From: an uncultured Eubacterium sp.
GTDB lineage: Bacteria; Bacillota; Clostridia; Lachnospirales; Lachnospiraceae
Direction of reading: 5' to 3'
DNA: 8,564 nucleotides
Assembly: GCA_905236295.1 (NCBI GenBank)
Contig: CAJOQF010000145.1
Location: 1-8,564, forward strand
Position numbers and translations under genes: made by a program. This document shows, piece by piece, positions 1 through 6,537 of this stretch (position 1 is its first letter; each line of letters opens with the position of its first letter). Below the pieces are notes generated by a model. It made no database searches and was not told where the DNA came from. It saw only the letters and a program-made list of their open reading frames with translations.

Positions 1-157
1 GATCGGAAAAGAGATACATGACAAGTTCGGCATCAATGAGATGGAAGTCACAGATGAGGTTTTTGAGTCTGAGGCGTCAAAAGTATTTGACGAAGCAGAG
101 AACAGGATGCATACTATAAAAGCTGTTATGTATGCAACATTAGAGCACAACAAATAA
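1..157 (+). CDS. argF: Ornithine carbamoyltransferase, C-terminal end (partial, 5' end outside window)
   Basis: The last 51 codons of a gene that enters from the left (first full codon at base 2, TAA at 155-157). The enzyme joins carbamoyl phosphate and ornithine to make citrulline in arginine synthesis, or works in reverse in the arginine deiminase pathway. The visible tail carries [10 protein letters not shown] followed by [16 protein letters not shown], which closely matches the C-terminal signature of ornithine carbamoyltransferases (E. coli ArgF has nearly the same string). The Arg in AENRMHT corresponds to the conserved carbamoyl-phosphate-binding Arg near the C-terminus of the family. 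The catalytic HCLP loop and the STRT motif would lie upstream and cannot be checked. The anabolic (argF) and catabolic (arcB) forms cannot be separated from this fragment. The stop codon lies inside the birA ribosome binding site region, so the two genes are probably co-transcribed. Confidence 0.88.
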   Translation, partial: IGKEIHDKFGINEMEVTDEVFESEASKVFDEAENRMHTIKAVMYATLEHNK

Positions 158-169
158 GGATCATAGAAG

Positions 170-1144
170 ATGAAGGCAAAACTTCTTCACAAGTTGAGGA
201 ATACTGAGGAATATATTTCGGGACAGAGCATATGCGATGAGTTCGGCGTGACCCGCGCTGCGATATGGAAGGCTATCGAGCAGCTGCGCAATGAGGGTTA
301 TGTGATAGATGCGGTGCGCAACAAGGGATACAAGCTGGTTGAGGTGCCGGAGCTCTTGTCCAAAAAAGAGATAGAGAGTATCCGCGAAACAAAATGGCTC
401 GGCAGCAGGATAGAATACCATGCCCAGATAGATTCGACCAACAATGAGGCAAAGAGGATCGCCGAAAACGGAGCGCCACACGGGACGATCGTTGTGGCGG
501 ATGAGCAGATTTCCGGCAGGGGACGAATGGGCAGAGGATTTTCATCTCCGCCGGGGCAGGGGCTTTGGTTTACATACATCCTTCGACCTGAGATTGACCC
601 GATGGATGCGTCGATGCTCACCATAGTAATGGCTATGGCTGTACGAAAGGCCATAGCTGATTTTACGGGATTAGATATAAAAATAAAGTGGCCGAATGAT
701 ATTATTATAGACGGCAGAAAAATTTGTGGTATACTTACCGAGATGAGCGCTCAGCCGGACATGATAAATTATGTTGTTATCGGAACCGGAATAAATGTAC
801 TAAACCGCATTTTTCCGGAGAATATCCGAAACAGGGCGACATCCCTGTTCATTCAGACCGGCAAAAAATACAAGAGAGCAGAGCTTTTGGAACGGATCAA
901 TCAGGAGTTTGAAAAGTATTACGAACAGTTCATGCAGTCGAAGAATCTTGGGATCATGGCTGCGTTGTACAATTCAAACATGGCAGGTCGTGGAAGCGAA
1001 GTGACCGCGACATCCCCTTCGACATCCATAAAGGGAATAGCAAGAGGAATCACCGAGCGCGGAGAGCTTATGATACAGACAGATGACAAGATAGAATATG
1101 TGACCTCGGGCGAGGTTTCGATAGCAGGTGTATATGGAGTTTAA
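170..1144 (+). CDS. birA: Bifunctional biotin--[acetyl-CoA-carboxylase] ligase / biotin operon repressor BirA
   Basis: Makes biotinyl-5'-AMP and transfers biotin to the carrier lysine of carboxylases or decarboxylases; the long form also represses biotin genes. At 324 aa this is the long, group II type. Residues 1-60 form a winged helix-turn-helix (SGQSICDEFGVTRAAIWKAI, wing with NKGYKL). The ligase core follows: DSTNNEAKR (88-96), the adenylate-binding loop GRGRMGR (116-122), KWPNDI (173-178) with the catalytic-type Lys173, GILTEM (187-192) and GTGINV (205-210). A small SH3-like C-terminal domain occupies about 272-322 (GSEVTA, GIARGI, GELMI). ATG at 170 is supported by AAGGA at 156-160, 9 nt upstream and overlapping the argF stop. 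The 3' end overlaps the next gene. No BirA-type operator (inverted TTGTTAAC-like repeat) was found in the window, so any regulated targets lie elsewhere. Confidence 0.96.
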   Translation: MKAKLLHKLRNTEEYISGQSICDEFGVTRAAIWKAIEQLRNEGYVIDAVRNKGYKLVEVPELLSKKEIESIRETKWLGSRIEYHAQIDSTNNEAKRIAENGAPHGTIVVADEQISGRGRMGRGFSSPPGQGLWFTYILRPEIDPMDASMLTIVMAMAVRKAIADFTGLDIKIKWPNDIIIDGRKICGILTEMSAQPDMINYVVIGTGINVLNRIFPENIRNRATSLFIQTGKKYKRAELLERINQEFEKYYEQFMQSKNLGIMAALYNSNMAGRGSEVTATSPSTSIKGIARGITERGELMIQTDDKIEYVTSGEVSIAGVYGV

Positions 1145-1478
1145 CGAAGATGAGATCATTCTGTGTGTAGCGAATGCCTATACAAAGAGTTTTTATGTAG
1201 GGGAGGGTTTTAAAAATCTTCCTCAGAGTATTTTGGATGAATTAAAGATAATGTGCGTCCTTTTTACAGAAGATATAGGGGGCATACTCATTCTCAAGTT
1301 TGACGAGGATGGAAATCTGGAATATGAGACAAGGAATGCGCCGGATGATTTCGGCTATGATGAGATAGGAAGCGTTCTTAAGATCAAACAGTTTCAGAGA
1401 GAGAAGAGAGAATTGATGGAATCGCTAGAGAACTATTACAGAGTGGTATTTTTCGGCGAAGAATTGGAGGAAGAGTAA
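1134..1478 (+). CDS. Small uncharacterised acidic protein between birA and coaX (DUF6145-like)
   Basis: A 114-aa soluble protein of unknown function. It has no signal peptide, membrane segment or recognised catalytic motif. The N-terminal half looks alpha/beta ([16 protein letters not shown], then [39 protein letters not shown]). The C-terminal half is a charged helix (about 82-102, with [19 protein letters not shown]) ending in an acidic tail EELEEE. From memory it resembles the uncharacterised DUF6145 family found at this position in Lachnospiraceae; I could not check this. ATG 1134 is preferred, with GCAGGTG just upstream at 1124-1130, although the spacing is short; an in-frame GTG at 1128 would add two residues. 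It overlaps the birA end by 11 nt and stops 1 nt before coaX, so it is probably translated by coupling within the operon. Its tight packing argues that it is a real gene. Confidence 0.85.
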   Translation: MEFNEDEIILCVANAYTKSFYVGEGFKNLPQSILDELKIMCVLFTEDIGGILILKFDEDGNLEYETRNAPDDFGYDEIGSVLKIKQFQREKRELMESLENYYRVVFFGEELEEE

Positions 1479-1479
1479 G

Positions 1480-2256
1480 GTGCTTTTGACAATAGACGTT
1501 GGTAATACCAATATCACACTGGGTGTTTTCGATGGAAAGAATCTGTGGGCGACATTCCGCCTGACCACAAAGTGGCAGAGAACTTCCGATGAATACGGAG
1601 CGGTCATTTTAGATCTTTTGGAACAAAACAGTATAGACAAGGACAGGATTGCCGATGTTATCGTGGCATCAGTTGTGCCGAATGTTATGCATTCGTTGGT
1701 GAGCGCGGTTATAAAATATTTTGACATACGACCGGTCATAGTCGAGGCGGGTATAAAAACCGGAATAAGGATAGCGACCGAAAATCCCAGACAGATCGGT
1801 GCGGACAGGATCGTTGATGCGGTTGCGGCTTATGAATTGTACGGCGGACCTTGTCTGGTCATCGATTACGGTACAGCGACGACGTTTGACCTGGTAGATG
1901 AGAAAGGTTCATTTATTGCGGGAGTCACGGCTCCGGGCATCCAGACCAGTGCAAACGCTCTCGCAGGAACAGCTGCAAAGCTTCCGGAGGTCGAGATCAG
2001 AAAACCAAAGTCGATACTTGCACAGGAGACAATTTCAAGTATGCAGGCAGGTCTGTTTTTCGGACAGGTCGGAGCGACGGAATACATTGTTAAAAACATG
2101 AAAAAAGAGAGCGGACTGGATATAAAGGTAGTCGCTACGGGAGGTCTCGGCACCATAATCGCCAATGAGACAGATTGCATAGATATCTACGATCCAACAC
2201 TCACTCTTCAGGGAATGAGACTGATATATGAAAAACAAGGCAGGCGCAGACGATGA
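1480..2256 (+). CDS. coaX: Type III pantothenate kinase CoaX
   Basis: Phosphorylates pantothenate with ATP, the first committed step of CoA synthesis. Type III enzymes belong to the ASKHA fold, are not feedback-inhibited by CoA and need a monovalent cation. The 258-aa length is typical. Visible motifs: the N-terminal phosphate loop IDVGNTN (5-11) with Asp6, the pantothenate-binding and catalytic stretch GADR (107-110) with the conserved base Asp109, the second phosphate loop IDYGTATT (128-135), GVTAPGIQ (148-155) and the adenosine-motif glycines TGGLG (220-224). The start is GTG at 1480: homology begins at once ([10 protein letters not shown]) and GGAGGA at 1466-1471 lies 8 nt upstream. The gene begins 1 nt after the preceding stop and ends in an ATGA overlap with dusB (2253-2256), a classic translational-coupling arrangement. 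Position next to birA groups two cofactor functions of acyl-CoA metabolism. Confidence 0.96.
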   Translation: MLLTIDVGNTNITLGVFDGKNLWATFRLTTKWQRTSDEYGAVILDLLEQNSIDKDRIADVIVASVVPNVMHSLVSAVIKYFDIRPVIVEAGIKTGIRIATENPRQIGADRIVDAVAAYELYGGPCLVIDYGTATTFDLVDEKGSFIAGVTAPGIQTSANALAGTAAKLPEVEIRKPKSILAQETISSMQAGLFFGQVGATEYIVKNMKKESGLDIKVVATGGLGTIIANETDCIDIYDPTLTLQGMRLIYEKQGRRRR

Positions 2257-3221
2257 AAGAATTCATACACAGCCTGTCTATTGGTGATGTAGAGCTTTCC
2301 AACAATCTTATACTTGCTCCTATGGCGGGCGTAAGTGACTTGCCGTTTAGAAGACTTTGCAAGGAGCAGGGAGCGGGTCTTGTCTGTTCGGAGATGGTGT
2401 CGGCGAAAGCGATACTTTACAAGAATAAGAATACAAATGCTCTGCTTGAGACTGCGGATGACGAGCATCCGGTTTCAATCCAGCTTTTTGGCTCGGATCC
2501 GGATATTGTCGGAGAGATTGCGGCTGCTATTGAGGAACGACCGTTTGAGATACTCGATTTTAATATGGGATGTCCTATGCCAAAGATTGTCAATAACGGC
2601 GAGGGCTCCGCATTACTCAAAGACATAAAACTGTCGGAAAAAGTGCTGACATCGCTTGTTCGCTCGACAAAAAAGCCTGTGACGGTTAAGATACGAAAGG
2701 GCTTTGATGATGACAATATATGCGCGGTGGAGTTCGCGCGCATGGCTGAGAGCAGCGGAGTAGCTGCGATTGCAGTGCATGGACGAACCCGAGAGGAATA
2801 CTACAGCGGAGAGGTTGATTGGGATATCATCCGAAAGGTAAAAGAGGCTGTTAAGATCCCTGTCATTGGAAACGGTGATATCAAGACTCCGGCGGATATA
2901 GAGCGGATGTACGAGCAGACGGGGTGCGACGCGTTTATGATAGGTCGTGCCAGTCGTGGAAACCCGTGGATATTTTCGGATATCCTAAAATACTACTCCG
3001 GAGAGCCGATCCCACAGAGAAGTTTTGATGAGATATGTGAGATGATACTGCGCCATGCCCGGATGCAGTTGGAATACAAGGGAGAATTTACCGCAATCAG
3101 GGAGCTCAGAAAACATGCGGCGTGGTACATAAGCGGGTATCACGGCGCGGCGAAGATGAGAGCGACCATAAATGAGATAGAAAGCTATGAGGGGCTTGAG
3201 CGGCTGCTAAGGGGCGCTTGA
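2253..3221 (+). CDS. dusB: tRNA-dihydrouridine synthase (Dus family, DusB-like)
   Basis: FMN- and NADPH-dependent reduction of specific uridines in the tRNA D-loop to dihydrouridine. The 322-aa TIM-barrel protein starts with the family's FMN-site motif [13 protein letters not shown] (21-33). It carries NMGCPMPKI (104-112) with the catalytic Cys107, VKIRKG (145-150) with the FMN-contacting Lys146, HGRTR (176-180), the phosphate-binding GNGDI (206-210) and GRASRGNPW (231-239). A helical C-terminal tRNA-recognition domain covers about 245-320 ([11 protein letters not shown] is characteristic). The ATG lies inside the coaX stop (ATGA), so translation is probably coupled. Bacterial Dus subgroups can be hard to split by eye; DusB is assigned because this is the usual single Firmicute paralogue next to coaX or greA/lysS. 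The exact tRNA position modified is inferred only. Confidence 0.94.
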   Translation: MKEFIHSLSIGDVELSNNLILAPMAGVSDLPFRRLCKEQGAGLVCSEMVSAKAILYKNKNTNALLETADDEHPVSIQLFGSDPDIVGEIAAAIEERPFEILDFNMGCPMPKIVNNGEGSALLKDIKLSEKVLTSLVRSTKKPVTVKIRKGFDDDNICAVEFARMAESSGVAAIAVHGRTREEYYSGEVDWDIIRKVKEAVKIPVIGNGDIKTPADIERMYEQTGCDAFMIGRASRGNPWIFSDILKYYSGEPIPQRSFDEICEMILRHARMQLEYKGEFTAIRELRKHAAWYISGYHGAAKMRATINEIESYEGLERLLRGA

Positions 3222-3248
3222 TACCCGGAATATATAAATAATGAGCGA

Positions 3249-3257
3249 AGGAGGTGA
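3249..3257 (+). promoter_or_regulatory. Strong Shine-Dalgarno site of the HD-GYP gene
   Basis: AGGAGGTGA is a near-complete complement of the 16S rRNA 3' end and sits 6 nt before the ATG at 3264. It decides the start: the earlier ATG at 3259 reads only two codons (Met-Lys) before TGA. It is the strongest ribosome site in the window, suggesting that the HD-GYP protein is initiated independently rather than by coupling to dusB. Confidence 0.85.
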
Positions 3258-3263
3258 GATGAA

Positions 3264-4346
3264 ATGAGATATGTCGGACTTGAAGAAATAATTCCCGGTA
3301 TGAAGCTGTCACAGCCGCTTAGAGATGTGGACGGCAGGATGCTTCTCGGTGAGGGATGTATTTTGAACGAGTCCTATGTGGGTAAGCTGCAGGATTTTGG
3401 TTTTGATGGGATATATATAGAGGACGAGTGGTCAAAAGGCGTAGAAATAGCTCCTGTCATTTCGCCAAAACTCAAGAATAAAGCGATGGACAGTGTCAGA
3501 GCTATGGATGTTGACGCATGTATTGAGTGCGCGAAGAGCATTGTCGACGCAATCCTGAGCAACGGGAATATCTCGCTTGATATGGCAGACCTGCGAAGCT
3601 ATGATAACTACACCTATGCGCACTCCGTAAATGTCGGTGTCATTGCATGTATAATCGGAATGGGAAAAGGAGGATTTACGGAAAAGGATATGGAGGGGCT
3701 GGTTTTGGCAGGGCTTCTTCATGACCTCGGAAAACTCCAGATACCGAATGAGATTCTGAACAAGAACGGAAGGCTTACTCCGGAGGAGTTTGCACTTATA
3801 AAGGAACATCCGAAGCTCTCATATGAGCTGTTGTCGGACAGGTGGGAAATATCCGTTTTTGTAAAAACTGCGGTAAAGTATCACCATGAAAATGTGGATG
3901 GCAGCGGGTACCCGGATGGATTGAAGGGTGATATGCACACTGACTTTATCAAAATTCTCCATGTGGCGGATGTGTATGATGCCCTTATATCAAAGAGACC
4001 GTACAAGAAGCCGTTTTCACCTCATGAGGTTGTGGAATACATGATGGGAAATTGTGGAACGCTCTTTGACAAGGAGATGGTGGATATACTTCTCAAGTAT
4101 GTCTCGCTGTATCCGAAGGGAACCGAGGTTAATCTCTCTGACGGACGAATAGCTCTCGTTATAGAGAACTCCGCAGAGCACAACTTAAGACCTATAGTTC
4201 GCTTGAAGAGCGGTGAGGAAATAGACCTCTGCAAGACTTTGAGTCTTACGATTACAGATGCAAGAGACAATGATGAGGAAATACTCAAGGCCGAGAAAGA
4301 ACGTGAAGAGATGATCGAGGCCAGCAAGCAAATTGGTAAGAAATGA
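3264..4346 (+). CDS. HD-GYP domain protein, probable cyclic-di-GMP phosphodiesterase
   Basis: A 360-aa cytoplasmic protein without membrane segments. The N-terminal 55 residues (VGLEEIIPGMKLSQPL... FGFDGIYIED) form the small leader domain common on clostridial HD-GYP proteins. The HD-GYP domain spans about 110-280 with the full set of metal and catalytic residues: His120 (YAHS), HDLGK (153-157), His182 (EHP), HHE (207-209), DGSGYP (212-217), Asp236 (HVADVYDA) and KRPY (244-247). An intact HHE...DGSGYP signature is what separates true c-di-GMP phosphodiesterases from generic HD hydrolases. Residues 285-330 form a small beta-rich tail (TEVNLSDGRIALVIE, RPIVRL), followed by a charged helix to 360. 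No receiver, PAS or GGDEF domain is fused, so the input signal is unknown. It lies 42 nt after dusB and before a chemoreceptor gene. Hydrolysis of c-di-GMP usually favours motility; that role is inference here. Confidence 0.93.
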   Translation: MRYVGLEEIIPGMKLSQPLRDVDGRMLLGEGCILNESYVGKLQDFGFDGIYIEDEWSKGVEIAPVISPKLKNKAMDSVRAMDVDACIECAKSIVDAILSNGNISLDMADLRSYDNYTYAHSVNVGVIACIIGMGKGGFTEKDMEGLVLAGLLHDLGKLQIPNEILNKNGRLTPEEFALIKEHPKLSYELLSDRWEISVFVKTAVKYHHENVDGSGYPDGLKGDMHTDFIKILHVADVYDALISKRPYKKPFSPHEVVEYMMGNCGTLFDKEMVDILLKYVSLYPKGTEVNLSDGRIALVIENSAEHNLRPIVRLKSGEEIDLCKTLSLTITDARDNDEEILKAEKEREEMIEASKQIGKK

Positions 4347-4409
4347 TAAAATCGTGTTTAAACTTTTTGTTTAACGCGCTTATTTTACGCATATTATCAT
4401 TGAGAGCTC

Positions 4410-4439
4410 TTGACGTTCATAGGTATTAAGTGCTAAGAT
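4410..4439 (+). promoter_or_regulatory. Candidate sigma-70-type promoter upstream of the chemoreceptor gene
   Basis: TTGACG (4410-4415) matches the -35 consensus at 5 of 6 bases. TAAGAT (4434-4439) matches the -10 at 4 of 6 after an 18-nt spacer. It would start transcription at about 4446, leaving a leader of about 50 nt. It lies in the 151-nt region between the HD-GYP and MCP genes, which otherwise shows only AT-rich sequence and weak repeats. The match is modest and could be chance. Confidence 0.35.
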
Positions 4440-4463
4440 AACTTTCACATAATATATCATAAT

Positions 4464-4471
4464 GCCGATTT
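4464..4471 (+). promoter_or_regulatory. Possible flagellar sigma factor (sigma-28/SigD) -10 element
   Basis: GCCGATTT closely resembles the flagellar-type -10 consensus GCCGATAA/CCGATAT and lies 27 nt before the MCP start, a class of gene often run by this sigma factor. However, no TAAA-like -35 is found at the expected 14-16 nt upstream (the bases there read TCAC or similar), so only half the promoter is supported. Confidence 0.25.
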
Positions 4472-4497
4472 GATCACTTAGAAAGGGGACTGTACTT

Positions 4498-6333
4498 ATG
4501 GAAGAGAACATGACAGTAGAGCAGGCGACAGCAACGACACAGCAGAAAACAACAACCAAACAAAAGCAGCTCAAGGCAGTGGGGAGACCATATCAGAAGA
4601 TAGTTTTTCAGACTACCGTAATCAATGTGATTCTCCTGGCAGCATTTATAGCCATTATGTTGATCACTATGAGCAATATGAAGAGTATGGAGAATACGGC
4701 CGTAACAGCATCAACAAATATGGCGGAGGTTCTTGAAAAGGTATCCGATTTCAGGGCAGATATTATAACGATAGATTCCCTTGTCCATGAGGCAGTCGGA
4801 GCAATCGGAGAAGATGCAAAAGTTGAAGAGCTCGAGGGATACAAGTCAGAGTTTGAAAACATTCTTCTTGATATTCAGGGGATAGGCGAATATCTCGGAA
4901 CAAGCATCCTTGTAACCCAGAGTGAAGAAGGGGCAGCAGCCAGTGCCGCATCTGAGGAGGCCGGAATGGCTTTTACGGCTGATGCCGCACAGATATTTGA
5001 TTCGTCTGTCGCGCTTGATAAGATGGGTGCAGTTCAGGTTATGCTTGGATCCTACGAGGAGAATTACCAGGCAACGCTTGGAGCGCTTTCTGATGTAACT
5101 GCCGCAACAAAGGGGTTGGTGGACGGAATTCCGGCATACCTCGGACAGTCATTTAATAAGGCTGTAAGAGTTATGATAATCGGTATCGCTGTATTTGTAG
5201 TTCTTATAATAATAGGAATTCTCTTAAGCGTATTCAAGATAGGAAGAGTTATCAACAGGATTGCCGGTGAGGTCAACACTATCATCAGAAAGATTGACAG
5301 CGGTGAGGGTGACCTTACGATGAGGGTCGAGACACAGACCGGTTCTGAGCTCCATGCGATCGTTGCCGGAATCAACAACTTTATTGAGACTCTCCAGGGC
5401 ATAATGAAGAATGTCAAGAACGGCGCTGTCGTATTAAACGGCTCTGCCGATTCAATGACCGCAAGGATTCAAAAGACCAGCGACAGCATAACCAATACAT
5501 CCGCAGCACATGAGGAACTCGCAGCCAGCATGGACACAGTAGCCATGACAACCGGCGAGATGAACGAGAAGATGGATGAGGTAAGAGGCGCAGCGGATGA
5601 TATCCGCGATGAGGCATCAAAGGGCGTCGAGACTGCAAATGAGATTCAGCGCGAAGCCGATCAGATCAAATCTGAGGCCATCCAGAAGAAGGAGGATACC
5701 GGAAGCAAGATGGCACAGCTCAGCTCGATTCTCGAAGAATCTGTTAAAAACAGTGAGCAGGTTAGCGAGATCGAAGGTCTTACAGGACAGATCCTTGATA
5801 TCGCATCACAGACCAACCTCCTTGCGCTCAATGCTTCTATCGAGGCTGCCCGTGCAGGTGAGGCAGGAAGAGGATTCGCAGTCGTTGCCGAGGAGATCAG
5901 CGCACTTGCGGACAACAGCCGCCAGACAGCCGGTGAGATTCAGGAAATCTCAAGCAAGGTTACGGGCGCTGTAAAGACTCTTTCCGACAACGCTATGGAG
6001 GTTATTGAGTTCATCAATACAACTGTTATCGGAGATTATGACGCGTTTGTTGAAACAAGTGAGAAGTATGAAAATACAGCCCATATTATGGATGAGCTTC
6101 TTGAGGAGTTTACCGGCAAGGCCGACAATCTTACTCTTATCACCGATGAGATGGCAAATTCCATCGCAGCTATAGATGCGTCGGTACAGGAATCTTCCGA
6201 TGCAATAAACCTCTCTGCAAACAACGCGACAGAGATGGTCGGTGAAATCCAGGGTATCGGAGATGCCATGGATGAGAACAACCGTGTCACAGAGCAGCTA
6301 TCAGAGAGCACCAGAAAGTTCACAACGCTGTAG
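4498..6333 (+). CDS. Methyl-accepting chemotaxis protein (two-TM, HAMP)
   Basis: A 611-aa chemoreceptor that would feed a CheA/CheW complex at the membrane to control flagellar rotation. Order: a Thr/Gln/Lys-rich cytoplasmic tail (1-34); TM1 (about 36-58); an extracytoplasmic sensor of about 160 residues that looks all-helical with an Ala/Ser/Glu-rich stretch near 144-163; TM2 (about 223-247); HAMP (about 246-298, with GEGDLTMRV); and a long coiled-coil signalling domain. The hairpin tip motif runs from [18 protein letters not shown] (448-465) through [12 protein letters not shown] (466-477) and is almost perfectly conserved. The C-terminus has no NWETF-type CheR/CheB tether. The ligand cannot be told from sequence. 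ATG 4498 has AAAGGGG at 4482-4488. Ile codon use differs between the sensor and signalling halves (see findings). The gene has its own upstream region and ends at a terminator, so it may be monocistronic. Confidence 0.95.
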   Translation: MEENMTVEQATATTQQKTTTKQKQLKAVGRPYQKIVFQTTVINVILLAAFIAIMLITMSNMKSMENTAVTASTNMAEVLEKVSDFRADIITIDSLVHEAVGAIGEDAKVEELEGYKSEFENILLDIQGIGEYLGTSILVTQSEEGAAASAASEEAGMAFTADAAQIFDSSVALDKMGAVQVMLGSYEENYQATLGALSDVTAATKGLVDGIPAYLGQSFNKAVRVMIIGIAVFVVLIIIGILLSVFKIGRVINRIAGEVNTIIRKIDSGEGDLTMRVETQTGSELHAIVAGINNFIETLQGIMKNVKNGAVVLNGSADSMTARIQKTSDSITNTSAAHEELAASMDTVAMTTGEMNEKMDEVRGAADDIRDEASKGVETANEIQREADQIKSEAIQKKEDTGSKMAQLSSILEESVKNSEQVSEIEGLTGQILDIASQTNLLALNASIEAARAGEAGRGFAVVAEEISALADNSRQTAGEIQEISSKVTGAVKTLSDNAMEVIEFINTTVIGDYDAFVETSEKYENTAHIMDELLEEFTGKADNLTLITDEMANSIAAIDASVQESSDAINLSANNATEMVGEIQGIGDAMDENNRVTEQLSESTRKFTTL

Positions 6334-6346
6334 AAGGCGATATAAT

Positions 6347-6363
6347 GCGATGTGTAACATCGC
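6347..6363 (+). repeat. Small inverted repeat just upstream of the MCP terminator
   Basis: GCGATGT and ACATCGC form a perfect 7-bp stem with a 3-nt loop (GTA), 13 nt after the MCP stop. It is not followed by a T-run, so it is not a terminator itself. It lies 7 nt before the terminator stem and could act as an additional 3'-end stabilising hairpin. Confidence 0.6.
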
Positions 6364-6370
6364 GCATGAT

Positions 6371-6399
6371 ACCCGGTTTGTGTTATAAACCGGGTTTTG
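6371..6399 (+). terminator. Rho-independent terminator of the MCP gene
   Basis: ACCCGGTTT (6371-6379) pairs perfectly with AAACCGGGT (6387-6395) around a 7-nt loop, giving a 9-bp GC-containing stem. The last T of the stem begins a TTTT run, followed by GTATAT. It lies 37 nt after the MCP stop and separates the signalling genes from the greA transcription unit. The stem is symmetric, but the A-run needed for efficient minus-strand termination is only AAA within the arm. Confidence 0.92.
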
Positions 6400-6431
6400 T
6401 ATATCTCGGTTTGTAGAGAATGAAACTTTGG

Positions 6432-6460
6432 TTGACAATGGATATGTTCTTAGGTATAAT
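6432..6460 (+). promoter_or_regulatory. Consensus sigma-70/SigA promoter of greA-lysS
   Basis: TTGACA (6432-6437) and TATAAT (6455-6460) are both perfect, with the optimal 17-nt spacer. Transcription should start near 6466-6469, giving a leader of about 70 nt before greA. It lies 32 nt downstream of the MCP terminator, so it begins a new operon. The strength is consistent with housekeeping translation and transcription genes. Confidence 0.93.
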
Positions 6461-6471
6461 GTCAATTTGTA

Positions 6472-6502
6472 TAAGTGTAATTATACTTAGGTTGGAAGTA
6501 TA
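6472..6502 (+). promoter_or_regulatory. greA leader: near-palindrome and overlapping alternative hairpin
   Basis: TAAGTGTAATTATACTTA (6472-6489) is an 18-nt palindrome with one mismatched pair, beginning a few bases after the predicted transcription start. As RNA it folds into a stem with a G-U pair. Its right arm TATACTT (6482-6488) can instead pair perfectly with AAGTATA (6496-6502) across a 7-nt loop. The two stems exclude each other. It could be an operator, a 5' stabilising structure or a switch, or be chance in AT-rich sequence. Confidence 0.4.
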
Positions 6503-6517
6503 TAAGAAACTAAATTT

Positions 6518-6525
6518 AAGGAAGG
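6518..6525 (+). promoter_or_regulatory. greA ribosome binding site with long spacing
   Basis: AAGGAAGG is the only purine-rich match upstream of the greA ATG at 6538. Its end lies 12 nt from the start codon, longer than the usual 5-9 nt seen elsewhere in the window. Protein homology fixes the start at 6538, so either spacing is tolerated or initiation is tuned. Confidence 0.6.
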
Positions 6526-6537
6526 TTATCTACTGAG

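Noticed and set aside
1480..2256. Alternative later ATG start for coaX.
   Set aside because: The GTG at 1480 has a well-placed GGAGGA and family homology (IDVGNTN) starts at residue 5, so any later ATG would delete the phosphate loop.
3196..3240. Promoter for the HD-GYP gene in the dusB tail and gap (TTGAGC or TTGATA with TATAAA).
   Set aside because: No -35/-10 pair has workable spacing: TTGATA to TATAAA is 9 nt, and the hexamer 17 nt after TTGAGC matches poorly. Readthrough from dusB is the simpler reading.
4356..4375. GTTTAAAC, TTTTT, GTTTAAC: possible terminator or BirA-type operator after the HD-GYP gene.
   Set aside because: The hairpin TTAAAC/GTTTAA is only 6 bp, AT-rich, and has no T-run after it. 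The repeats are not arranged like a BirA operator. Nothing supports more than chance AT-rich repetition.
273..6323. Several long minus-strand and alternate-frame open readings (for example within birA, coaX, the MCP and greA).
   Set aside because: They lie opposite or within well-identified genes, lack ribosome sites and recognisable domains, and have the odd composition expected of shadow frames.
6374..6414. Eight-nt direct repeat CGGTTTGT (6374-6381 and 6407-6414) around the terminator.
   Set aside because: Too short and isolated to be an attachment site or target duplication; the first copy is part of the terminator stem and loop.
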